Part shown: piece by piece, positions 1 to 6,992 of the stretch
Numbering within the stretch: position 1 is the stretch's first letter
Layout: every line of letters starts with the position of its first letter
Origin: Pannonibacter phragmitetus DSM 14782
GTDB lineage: Bacteria > Pseudomonadota > Alphaproteobacteria > Rhizobiales > Stappiaceae
DNA: 50,237 nucleotides
Direction: 5' to 3'
Assembly: GCF_000382365.1 (NCBI RefSeq)
Contig: NZ_KB908236.1
Location: 1-50,237 of the forward strand
Notes under the pieces: generated by a model
The model's database searches: none
What the model was told of the DNA's origin: nothing
Seen by the model: the letters and a program-made list of their open reading frames with translations, nothing else
Translations under genes and position numbers: made by a program

Positions 1-201
1 CTCCATTCGCGGCTGCTCGATCTGGCAAAGCTCCTTGCGCCAACGGAAGAGCTGGCTGACATGGATACCGGCCCCACGGGCAATCTCCGAAAGAACCGCT
101 TCCGGCTCGAGGCAGGCTGCAACGAGCCGCTCCTTATCCTCCCGAGACCAGCGCCTGCGGCGCTCGACAGATGTGATCACTGCAATCGGCTGCTTCGTCA
201 T
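1..201 (-). CDS. tnpA: IS66-type TnpA (IS3/IS911 OrfA-like) transposase accessory protein, partial
   Basis: The reverse strand from ATG at 201 gives a protein beginning MTKQPIAVITSVERRRRW, followed by a helix-turn-helix with the motif WSREDKERLVAACLEP and then GAGIHVSQLFRWRKEL. This is the usual N-terminal DNA-binding domain of the small IS66 OrfA/TnpA protein, which binds the element ends as an accessory to the DDE transposase. The 3' part and any tnpB and tnpC lie beyond the left edge. An OrfA of the IS3 family has a similar fold, but the terminal repeat and N-terminal sequence fit IS66 better. Confidence 0.75.
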   Translation of the reverse strand, partial: MTKQPIAVITSVERRRRWSREDKERLVAACLEPEAVLSEIARGAGIHVSQLFRWRKELCQIEQPRME

Positions 202-210
202 ACGACTACT

Positions 211-227
211 CCTAGTGTTGCACTAGG
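211..227. promoter_or_regulatory. Perfect dyad in the IS leader
   Basis: CCTAGTG-TTG-CACTAGG is a 7-bp perfect inverted repeat with a 3-base loop. It lies ten bases upstream of the transposase start, where a ribosome-binding site would be expected. It could be an operator or an mRNA hairpin limiting transposase translation; the sequence alone does not decide which. Confidence 0.4.
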
Positions 228-268
228 ACTTCCGATGTTCGCCATCACCGAACAAGGCGGCACTCACC

Positions 269-592
269 GTGGGGTTACGCTTTAAATTCATCTTCCTGTT
301 TGCTTTCGCGTTTTCCTGGGATTTCGGAAATGCCTCCTCAATTCAGATTGATGGGAAGCATATGCTGCTTACCAAGCGTGCAGAATGCATGCTTGGGTCT
401 GCGTATATTGAGGTGCAGACTGCGAAGCCTGGACAAGTAAATGAAAACGAGATTGAAGGCTGTGAATTTCATAACCTCCCCAAAGAGCCGCACACAATAG
501 AAATACGAATCTTTTTCTCCTTCAAGGAAAGAAAAAATCCCGAGAAGAAAAATAAACGATATTACGCCTCGATGATCGGCAATAAATTTTGA
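269..592 (+). CDS. Small secreted protein, AT-rich, 5' end probably replaced by the IS
   Basis: This 107-residue frame is not a family I recognise. Residues 5-22 form a hydrophobic signal-like segment (FKFIFLFAFAFSWDFGNA), then a polar mature part with two Cys and a Lys-rich C-terminus. The GTG start at 269 and the first three codons lie inside the inferred IS end (boundary about 278), so the native start was probably removed by the insertion. The reading frame is distinctly AT-richer than everything downstream, consistent with horizontal origin. Expression is doubtful because no ribosome-binding site is evident before the GTG. Confidence 0.35.
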   Translation: MGLRFKFIFLFAFAFSWDFGNASSIQIDGKHMLLTKRAECMLGSAYIEVQTAKPGQVNENEIEGCEFHNLPKEPHTIEIRIFFSFKERKNPEKKNKRYYASMIGNKF

Positions 593-982
593 TCATTGCG
601 GCGGCATGATCGCCTAGCAAAGGTTGCCACAGAGGCAAAACCTTGTTGTTCAGGTTCAAAGGGGTGTGCGCCGCCAGTCGCCGGCCCACTAGCGCGCATC
701 GCAGGCCTCATCACCTCGACAATCGGCATCGTCTCGACCGAAGCGCGGGTAACGCGCGAAATGGGCAAGCAAGATGTCGCATTCACCGTGTCCTTCTGTG
801 AGCGCATCGGCTTGGGTGCAATCGGCGATCTGATGCCCCCCATTCTCAACGGGGCTCTGCGGTAGAATTCACGACGCCATTTTCAGTTTCTGTACAGGTG
901 TGTTGCCGCAGATGCCCCGACCCTACGGCCGGGGCGGGCGCCACCGAATGCAAAAGCCGCAAGCCGCTGCAGAGAGGTGTTG
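593..982. other. Gene-poor stretch, no supported gene
   Basis: Short frames are open on both strands (for example 596-865 forward and 562-849 reverse), but they mirror one another, lack ribosome-binding sites and match no family I know. The stretch may be decayed sequence between the insertion and the ugp operon. A weak stem (GCCCCG...CGGGGC near 915-937) lies beyond the end of the operon but has no U-tract on the reverse strand. Confidence 0.4.
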
Positions 983-1827
983 TTACCCTTCGGCAAACCC
1001 AAGGCATTCGCAGATCTCACCATGGACTGCCAGAGATGCGGCGGCGATCAGCGGGCCTTTCTGAACTTGTGCACCGCGATAGGGCGAGCCGTCGCCAAGC
1101 CTTGCTATACCGCCTGCCTCCTCCACCGCCAGCGCACCGGCGATATGATCCCAGGGCTGAAGGTTAGCGCTGACGTTGAAGTCGACGCGGCCCTGCGCCA
1201 GCAGGCGGTATTCGTGGCAGGAGCAGCGCAGCGAAGTCGCCCGGCCGAGTTCAGCCATGCCAGCTGCAATCCGCGGCCGGTCTTGCTTTGGAAACAGGTA
1301 CAGCGGCACGAATCCGGCAACGCCCTGCCCTGCCCTGCCGGGCCCGGCTGCACCGACAGCCGTTCCGGCTCACTGCCCGGCCGGGCAAAGAACGCACCTG
1401 CCCCGCGCTCGGCCATGACCCAGTCATCGCCGAGCGGATCGTAAAGCAGACCGAACACCGGCTCGCCGCGCCTGAGCACCGCGATGATGACGCCGAACAC
1501 CGCGAGGCCATTGGCGAAGTTCCAGGTGCCGTCGACCGGATCGCAGAGAATCGCCAGTTCCGCCTGCGGCAACGCCTCCAGCAGGCTCCGGTCGGCGGAG
1601 ACCGCCTCCTCGCCCAGGAACAGGGCCTGCGGCATCAGGCGCGCGCAGGCCTCGCGCAGGCGCTGCTTCATTTGCCGGTCCGCTTCGGTCACCAGATCAT
1701 CCGGCGCGGATTTGGCGCTGACCATGTCAGAGGACAGCCGGCGGAAGCGCGGCAGGATTTCTTCTGCCGCACCCGCGCGCACCTCGTCGATCAACCAGTC
1801 CCAGATTTTGGACGAAGGTGCCGTCAA
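983..1827 (-). pseudogene. Inositol-monophosphatase-family phosphatase, frameshifted
   Basis: The first frame, from TTG 1827, carries IMPase family motifs: GEEA (metal-binding Glu) and the core motif DPVDGTWNFANG. At 1322-1336 it runs into (GCCCT)3 and leaves frame. The family's C-terminal half continues in another frame from about 1312 to the stop at 983 (VPLYLFPKQDR, then the motif QPWDHIAGALAVEEAGG, which supplies the last metal-binding Asp). Removing one 5-base unit joins the frames cleanly through AGQGVAGFVPLYLF. The start is supported by AGGGAG seven bases upstream and by TTGA overlap with the ugpQ stop, which implies translational coupling. Last gene of the ugp operon. As read, the product should lack the C-terminal metal site; the alternatives are an assembly error or phase variation. 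Confidence 0.8.
1322..1336. repeat. Pentanucleotide tandem repeat (GCCCT)3 at the frameshift
   Basis: Three perfect GCCCT units, followed by GCC, sit exactly where the phosphatase frame breaks. A change of one unit (5 bases) restores the full-length family protein, so slipped-strand mispairing is the simplest explanation. Confidence 0.85.
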
Positions 1828-2663
1828 GCTGCCACTCCCTGCCGTTTGATCCAGGCAGAAAGCAGATCGGGAATGTCGGTCTGGAAGACAGAGACTCCGG
1901 CCTCGACCAGAACACCCCAGATCGCATCCGGTTCATGCGCCGCGCGGCTGTCGCTGAGCCCGGCCGAGCAGACGGGATCGAGCGTATTGACCCAGACCGA
2001 GGTGCCGCCCGCATTGAGCTGGCCAGCGGCAGCACGAAGGGTGTCGAGGCTGTCGAACTTCATTTCGGTCATCACCGCACCGCTTTCCAGCACGCGCGCG
2101 ACATCATCGGCCCAGGTTTCAACCGTCAGCCGCAGCATCGGCATGACCATGACGCCCGTCGTGGCCTCGATGTGGCGCAGCCGGGCAAGGTCCTCGGCAG
2201 TACGCAGCGGGAACTTGACGTTCACCCGGGCTGCGGCACCCAGCTCGGCAGCCGTTTCAGCGACCTTTTCGATCAGGTGCGGATGCTTCACATCGAGATC
2301 GAGAAAGCCGCGGCCTTCCGCCTGTGCCAAAACCTGGGCGAGGGCCGGAACCGGCTCATCCGACGCGGCTGAATCGCTGCCGCCATCGCGCTCGCGCAGC
2401 CTGAAGCTCGCCAACTCGGCCATGGTTCTGTCCGAGGCCGCGCCGGTTTCGCCGGTCATCCGCCCCAGCGTGTCATCATGCATCAGAAACAGGATCCCGT
2501 CAGCGCTCTCCTGGATATCTATCTCGACAATCTGATGCCCGGCGTCAAAGGCGCCGCGGATGGCGAGAAGGCTGTTCTCGGGACCGCTGGTCCAGGCCCC
2601 GCGATGGGCAACAATCAACGGCTGGCGGTTCTTGCGGGCGACGAAGTCACGGTAGTTCAACAA
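1824..2663 (-). CDS. ugpQ: Glycerophosphodiester phosphodiesterase (UgpQ-like)
   Basis: The 279-residue protein should hydrolyse glycerophosphodiesters to glycerol-3-phosphate plus an alcohol, probably in the cytoplasm because no signal peptide is visible. The GDPD signature is near the N-terminus: VAHRGAWTSGPENSLLA (His-Arg pair and metal Glu), then EIDIQESADG, then the second catalytic His in LMHDDTLGRMTG. Length is close to typical UgpQ. The start TTG at 2663 is chosen because AAAGGA lies seven bases upstream; the frame stays open much further upstream but overlaps ugpC. It begins 16 bases after ugpC, and its TGA overlaps the next TTG start. Position after ugpC matches ugp operons. Confidence 0.9.
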   Translation of the reverse strand: MLNYRDFVARKNRQPLIVAHRGAWTSGPENSLLAIRGAFDAGHQIVEIDIQESADGILFLMHDDTLGRMTGETGAASDRTMAELASFRLRERDGGSDSAASDEPVPALAQVLAQAEGRGFLDLDVKHPHLIEKVAETAAELGAAARVNVKFPLRTAEDLARLRHIEATTGVMVMPMLRLTVETWADDVARVLESGAVMTEMKFDSLDTLRAAAGQLNAGGTSVWVNTLDPVCSAGLSDSRAAHEPDAIWGVLVEAGVSVFQTDIPDLLSAWIKRQGVAA

Positions 2664-2679
2664 CGGAATGTCCTTTCGG

Positions 2680-3729
2680 TCAGGAGACAAGACGAGCGCC
2701 GGTTTCGGCGTCGAAGAGATGCAGGGCATGCTCGGGAATGCCGAGACCAGCATCGGCAGGCACCGGACGCCCGGCCGGAGACTGCACGGCCACCGTCTGA
2801 CCATCGGGCAGACGGAAGAACTGGACGACATGCGAGCCAAGATCTTCCCGGTGAAGCGGGACAAATGATGCCCCTCCCGCGTCCAGAACCACAGCTTCCG
2901 GCCGGACACCAGCCAGAACGGCGCCTCGGTGCGTGGAGGCGGCCAGCGGCGTGCCGTCACCAAGCCGTAGCCAGGTGCCGTCGCCCATGGCCGTGATGAG
3001 GCTCATCGGCGGATGGCCGATGAAGCTGGCAACGAAGCGCGTGGCCGGGCGGTGGTAGATGTCAGCCGGAGTTCCGATCTGTTCGACCCGGCCAGCGTTC
3101 ATGACGACAATCTGGTCGGCCAGCGTCAGCGCTTCGGCCTGGTCATGGGTGACGAAGACCGTCGTCGCACCGATGCGGCGGTGCAGGTCGGCGAGTTCCG
3201 CACGGGTTTCATGGCGCAGCAGCGCGTCGAGGTTCGACAGGGGCTCGTCAAACAGCATCACCTGCGGCGCACGCACTATGGCGCGGGCAATCGCCACCCG
3301 CTGCCTTTGACCGCCCGACAGCTCCGAAGGGCGCCGGGCAAGCAGATCGCCAAGTCCCACCACGCGGGCGGCTTCCGCAATCCGGGTCATGCGCTCGCGG
3401 CGCGGCACCCCGGCGACCTTCAGCGGATAGCCGATGTTGTCGCCCGCCGTCATGTGCGGATAGAGCGCATAGGACTGGAACACCATGGCGCAGCCACGCT
3501 CGCGCGGCGGCAGGTCCTGCACTTTCCGTCCGCCGATCTCGATCTCCCCGCCGGAGACCGCTTCCAGCCCGGCAATGAGGTTGAGCAGCGTGGACTTGCC
3601 GCAGCCGGACGGCCCCAGGATGACGGTGAAGGCGCTGGCGGTGAAGATCAGGTCGAGCGGTGGCAGCACCTCGGTCGTGCCGAAGCGCTTGGCAACCCCT
3701 TTCAGGACGATTTCAGCGGCTTGTGTCAT
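2680..3729 (-). CDS. ugpC: Ugp-type ABC transporter ATP-binding subunit
   Basis: The 349-residue ATPase energises the UgpAE permease at the inner membrane. It has, in order, Walker A GPSGCGKST, the ABC signature LSGGQRQRVAIARA, Walker B VMLFDEPLSNLDA and the H-loop VTHDQ. A C-terminal OB/TOBE-like domain follows (after about residue 240), as in MalK/UgpC. The ATG at 3729 is preceded by GGAG, and one base separates it from the ugpE stop, so the genes are likely coupled. CUT1-family ATPases of this type are similar across sugars and glycerol-phosphate; the name rests on the whole operon. Confidence 0.92.
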   Translation of the reverse strand: MTQAAEIVLKGVAKRFGTTEVLPPLDLIFTASAFTVILGPSGCGKSTLLNLIAGLEAVSGGEIEIGGRKVQDLPPRERGCAMVFQSYALYPHMTAGDNIGYPLKVAGVPRRERMTRIAEAARVVGLGDLLARRPSELSGGQRQRVAIARAIVRAPQVMLFDEPLSNLDALLRHETRAELADLHRRIGATTVFVTHDQAEALTLADQIVVMNAGRVEQIGTPADIYHRPATRFVASFIGHPPMSLITAMGDGTWLRLGDGTPLAASTHRGAVLAGVRPEAVVLDAGGASFVPLHREDLGSHVVQFFRLPDGQTVAVQSPAGRPVPADAGLGIPEHALHLFDAETGARLVS

Positions 3730-3730
3730 G

Positions 3731-4618
3731 TCATTTCTCCGAGAGGGCATACCCGCGCACGATGAAGCGTTGCAGCAGGGCAACCATGGCCAGCGGGATG
3801 GCCGAGACGACGAGCGCGCCGGCCATGATCAGCGGATAGTCCGGCACCGCCCCCGGCATGTCGTTGGCCAGCCGGGACAGGCCGACAACGGCCGTCTGCA
3901 TGTCGGGCCGCGAGGCGGCCACCAGCGGCCACAGGTACTGGGTCCAGCCGCCGAGGAACATCATTATGAACAGGGCGATGAGCGGCGCGCGCGACAGCGG
4001 CAGCAGGATGTCGAGGGCAAAACGGATTGGTCCTGCTCCGTCCATTGCGGCGGCCCGGGGCAGGTCACGCGGCATGGCAAGGAACGCCTGACGGAACAGG
4101 AAGGTGCCCGTTCCATGCGCAACCAGCGGAGCCGCCAACCCGAACCAGGTGTCCAGTACCGAGAGCCGCATCAGCGGCCCGATGCCGAACAGGTCCAGCA
4201 CGAGGTTCACCGGCATGCCGACATCGGCGGCGACCTGATAGGTGGTGATCACCCGGAGGTCGAGCGGCAGCATGATGGTGACCAGCGTCAGGGCAAACAG
4301 CGCCCCGCCCCAGCGGATCTGGAAGAACACGATCGCCAGCGCGGTCATGAAGGCGAAGAGGCACTTCAGCGTCGCGACCAGCATGGCCGCGACGAATGAA
4401 TTGACCAGCTGGCCGGGGAGCGGCGTCTTCTCGAACACCCGGTCGATGTTGGCGAGGAGCTGGTCGCCCGGCAGCCAGCTCAGGCCACCGGTCAGTACCG
4501 TTTCATAGGCCTGCGTGGCCGTGATGACCGCGACGACGAGGGGCAGCAGCACGAACCCTATGCCGAGGGCCAGAATGAGACCGGCGACGCGGTCGATGCT
4601 CTTGGTGTTCTCGACCAT
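3731..4618 (-). CDS. ugpE: Ugp-type ABC transporter permease (UgpE)
   Basis: A 295-residue inner-membrane permease with about six membrane segments, starting with a hydrophobic helix (VAGLILALGIGFVLLPLVVA). The EAA loop that contacts UgpC is visible as LPRAAAMDGAGPIRFALDIL. It is the second permease of a CUT1-type importer. The start ATG at 4618 follows the ugpA stop by one base. Substrate cannot be read from the permease itself; glycerol-3-phosphate or its diesters is inferred from ugpB and ugpQ. Confidence 0.92.
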   Translation of the reverse strand: MVENTKSIDRVAGLILALGIGFVLLPLVVAVITATQAYETVLTGGLSWLPGDQLLANIDRVFEKTPLPGQLVNSFVAAMLVATLKCLFAFMTALAIVFFQIRWGGALFALTLVTIMLPLDLRVITTYQVAADVGMPVNLVLDLFGIGPLMRLSVLDTWFGLAAPLVAHGTGTFLFRQAFLAMPRDLPRAAAMDGAGPIRFALDILLPLSRAPLIALFIMMFLGGWTQYLWPLVAASRPDMQTAVVGLSRLANDMPGAVPDYPLIMAGALVVSAIPLAMVALLQRFIVRGYALSEK

Positions 4619-4619
4619 G

Positions 4620-5501
4620 TCAGCGCTCGTATCTCACGCGGCGTTCCAGAACGAGGAACTGGAAGGCCGTCAGCATCAGGACAAAGATCATCAGAAGAGC
4701 CGTCTGAGTCGCAGCACCCGACAGGTCATACCCACGGAAGCCGTCCGAGTAGATTTTATACACTAGAAGTGTAGTAGATCCGCCCGGCCCACCTTCGGTC
4801 ATCGAGTCGATCAGGCCAAAGGCGCCGGTGACGCTTTCGGTGAATTCGAGGGCAAAGGCCAGGAACAGCTGCGGCGCGATCAGCGGCAACTGGACGTCGC
4901 GCACCCGGCGCCAGGGCCCTGCCCCATCCAGCGCCGCCGCCCTGTGCAGCACCTGCGGCACGGCCTGCAGGCCGGAGAGCAGAACGACGAAGTTGAACGG
5001 GATTCCGCCCCAGACATGGGCCACGACAATCATCGTGAAGGCGTCCGTTCCGTCGATGCGCGGGTTCCAGATCCCCGGAAACACGACATTGAGCGGTGCC
5101 AGCAGGCCCAGAAACGGGTTGAAAATGAACACGAACACAAGTCCGATCGAGGCCCCGGCCACGCCCTTCGGCCAGACGAGGATGTTGCGTGCCGGCTGGC
5201 TCAACCGGATGTGCCTGTCAGCGGCGAGCGCCAGGATCAGCGGTATGACGATGGCTAGGGACGAGCCGATCACCATGAAGACAAAGGTCAGGCGCAGCGA
5301 TCCCCAGAACTCCGGGTCGGCCAGCACTCTTGCGTAGTTCTGCAGGCCAACGAACTCCGCCCCCCCACCAAACGGACGCTCCAGCGTGAAGGACCAGTAG
5401 AACGCGAGATAGACCGGCAGATAGAAGAACAGCGCAATCAGCAGCGTCTGCGGCAGGACAAGAGCAACGGCCAGCCAGCGCTGAGGAAACAGGGCGAGCA
5501 T
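4620..5501 (-). CDS. ugpA: Ugp-type ABC transporter permease (UgpA)
   Basis: A 293-residue permease partner of UgpE with about six membrane helices and an EAA loop (HRAAALDGAGPWRRVRDVQL). The start at ATG 5501 is chosen over ATG 5543: the former has GGAAGGA six bases upstream and gives the family length, while the latter has no ribosome-binding site and would lie inside a stem-loop. Odd feature: a run of A/T-rich, rarely used codons around 4755-4780 encodes TTLLVYKIY and contains a perfect dyad nearly identical to a site upstream of ugpB. Confidence 0.92.
   Translation of the reverse strand: MLALFPQRWLAVALVLPQTLLIALFFYLPVYLAFYWSFTLERPFGGGAEFVGLQNYARVLADPEFWGSLRLTFVFMVIGSSLAIVIPLILALAADRHIRLSQPARNILVWPKGVAGASIGLVFVFIFNPFLGLLAPLNVVFPGIWNPRIDGTDAFTMIVVAHVWGGIPFNFVVLLSGLQAVPQVLHRAAALDGAGPWRRVRDVQLPLIAPQLFLAFALEFTESVTGAFGLIDSMTEGGPGGSTTLLVYKIYSDGFRGYDLSGAATQTALLMIFVLMLTAFQFLVLERRVRYER
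4759..4776. promoter_or_regulatory. Candidate operator inside ugpA
   Basis: TACACT-AGA-AGTGTA (4759-4773) is a perfect 6-3-6 dyad. The 17 bases from 4760 to 4776 match the site upstream of ugpB (reverse strand, 6916-6932) at 14 positions, including an unbroken AAGTGTAGTA. The surrounding codons are unusually AT-rich for this gene, as if DNA sequence were under selection. A second ROK-repressor site (road-block or looping) is inferred, not shown. Confidence 0.5.
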
Positions 5502-5524
5502 TGGGGATCCTTCCGGGAAAAAGA

Positions 5525-5556
5525 CCAGCCCCCTGACGCTCATGGCCCGGGGCTGG
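5525..5556 (-). promoter_or_regulatory. ugpB-ugpA intercistronic stem-loop
   Basis: CCAGCCCC and GGGGCTGG form a perfect 8-bp stem with a 16-base loop just after the ugpB stop and before the ugpA ribosome-binding site. Such hairpins commonly stabilise the upstream message or partly terminate transcription, keeping the binding protein in excess over the permease. Confidence 0.55.
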
Positions 5557-5566
5557 GCCGTCTTGC

Positions 5567-6877
5567 TTACGGCAGGGTCACGCCGGCATAGGTTGCCTGG
5601 AAGCGGCGCAGCAGCTCGTCGCCACGGGTCTTGGCGCTGTCGAGGGCTGCCTGCATCGGCTTCTCGCCGTTGAAGGCCTTCTGCGTCTCTTCCATGAAGA
5701 TATCCCGGAACTGGACAAAGAAGCCGAGCCGGATGCCGCGGCTGTATTCGTTGCCGGCCACGTCCATGGACGTGACGCCCAGCTCTGCCACCGCAAAGGC
5801 CGGATCCGAGGCCCGGCCGGTCGTCTTGATCAGGTCAAGGGCGGCCTGCGTCACCGGCACATAACCGGTCGCCTTGACGAACTCGAGCTGCGGGGCCGGG
5901 TCGCGCAGGAAGTCTAGGAAGGCGCGCGCCGCCTTGATCTGGTCCTCGCCATGCCCCTTCATCACATAGATGGAGGCACCGCCAACCAGCGTGTTGCGCC
6001 GCTCGACGCCCTCGTACATCGGCGCCAGACCCACCATCAGCTTGTCGCCGAGCGCAGCGAGATGGCTGGAATAGCCGCCCGTCGAGTTCTCGATCATGGC
6101 GCATTCGCCGGCGTTGAAGGCATCGGCGAACTTGCCGGCGCGCGTGTCGGCTGCCAGACGGACGAGCCCGTCCTTGCGCCAGCCCGCAAGGTTTTCCAGA
6201 TGCTTGGCCGGCAGGCCGGCGTTGAAGGCGTACTCCGCATCGAGACCGGCAAAGCCGTTACCCCGGGTGGCAACCGGTGCGCCGTGACGGGCCGCAAACT
6301 GCTCAAGCACGCGCCAGGGATGGCCGTCGGTGGCGAAGGGGCAGGGATGACCGGCATTGCGCAGCTTGGTCGCGACCTCGATCACGCCTTCCCAGGTGGC
6401 TGGAAGCTCACTGACGCCAACGGAGGCGAGCGCCTCTCGGTTGCCGTAGAAAATCAGCGTCGAGGCATTGTAGGGCTGCGACCAGAGCGCACCCTTCGAC
6501 GTCTCGTAATAGGAGCGCGCGCCGCCGATGTAGCTGTTCCAGTCGACGCCGGGCAGCACCTCGGAGACAGGCACCACGGCGTTCGACAGCAGCAGGTCGA
6601 GCGTGCCGGCGTCGAAGAACTGGATCAGCACCGGATGGGTGCCGGAGCGATAGGCGGCGATTGCCTTCTGCATGGCAACCTCATAGCCGCCCTGCCCGAC
6701 GCAGGTGACCTTGTGCTCGCTCTGGGCGGCATTGAAGCTGGCGCAGTTGGCCTGGATCGCTTCTTCGATCTTGCCGGTATTACCATACCAGAACTCGAAA
6801 TTGGCGGCGTTGACCGGATTGGACAGGGTGGTGCAGGCCAGCGCGCACAGCGCGGCGGCAGTGGCTCGAACAGTCAT
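5567..6877 (-). CDS. ugpB: Periplasmic solute-binding protein of the Ugp importer
   Basis: A 436-residue protein with a signal peptide (cleavage probably after PVNA, residue 24). It captures the ligand in the periplasm and delivers it to UgpAE. UgpB-like landmarks run along the chain: YGNTGK, a PYNAST-type hinge segment (SQPYNASTLIFYGN), GGASIYVMKG, KATGYVPVTQAALDL, the SRGIRLGFF ligand-site region, and the C-terminal DELLRRFQ. Length equals E. coli UgpB (438). The first-lobe residues differ from E. coli, so the ligand may be a glycerophosphodiester rather than glycerol-3-phosphate. GAGGAG lies five bases before the ATG. First gene of the operon. Confidence 0.88.
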   Translation of the reverse strand: MTVRATAAALCALACTTLSNPVNAANFEFWYGNTGKIEEAIQANCASFNAAQSEHKVTCVGQGGYEVAMQKAIAAYRSGTHPVLIQFFDAGTLDLLLSNAVVPVSEVLPGVDWNSYIGGARSYYETSKGALWSQPYNASTLIFYGNREALASVGVSELPATWEGVIEVATKLRNAGHPCPFATDGHPWRVLEQFAARHGAPVATRGNGFAGLDAEYAFNAGLPAKHLENLAGWRKDGLVRLAADTRAGKFADAFNAGECAMIENSTGGYSSHLAALGDKLMVGLAPMYEGVERRNTLVGGASIYVMKGHGEDQIKAARAFLDFLRDPAPQLEFVKATGYVPVTQAALDLIKTTGRASDPAFAVAELGVTSMDVAGNEYSRGIRLGFFVQFRDIFMEETQKAFNGEKPMQAALDSAKTRGDELLRRFQATYAGVTLP

Positions 6878-6915
6878 GACGGCTCCTCATGGGGAGGTGG
6901 TGAAGGCAGGTGAAT

Positions 6916-6933
6916 TACTACACTTTAGGTGTG
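6916..6933. promoter_or_regulatory. Candidate ROK operator between ugpB and the regulator gene
   Basis: The imperfect dyad TACACT-TTA-GGTGTG lies about 40 bases upstream of ugpB and about 60 bases upstream of the divergent ROK gene. On the reverse strand the 17-mer reads ACACCTAAAGTGTAGTA, and it recurs inside ugpA with three mismatches. The location suits repression of both promoters. A TTGTCA hexamer overlaps it as a possible ugpB -35 element. Confidence 0.5.
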
Positions 6934-6992
6934 ACAATGCCGTGACGCAGGACGCCTTTGCAGCCGGCCTGCCCTGTGCTTTAAATACGGCC

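Larger units (their letters stand above)
1..278 (-). mobile_element. IS66-type insertion sequence, left-hand end (partial)
   Basis: The window opens inside an insertion sequence whose first gene (start at 201) reads leftward off the window. Read from the chromosome inward, the likely terminal inverted repeat begins at about 278 with GTAACCCCACGGTGAGTG, which resembles the GTAAGC/GTAACC...GGTGA ends known for IS66-family elements. The matching end and the target duplication lie outside the window, so the exact boundary is inferred. Confidence 0.55.

Noticed and set aside
1288-2535. 415-codon forward-strand frame across ugpQ and the phosphatase
   Set aside because: The reverse-strand genes show conserved catalytic motifs; the forward frame is low-complexity and rich in Arg and Ala.
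6705-6992. Longer N-terminus for the ROK regulator
   Set aside because: The frame is open upstream but runs through the ugpB coding start and the operator-like dyad. Family length is reached from ATG 6993.
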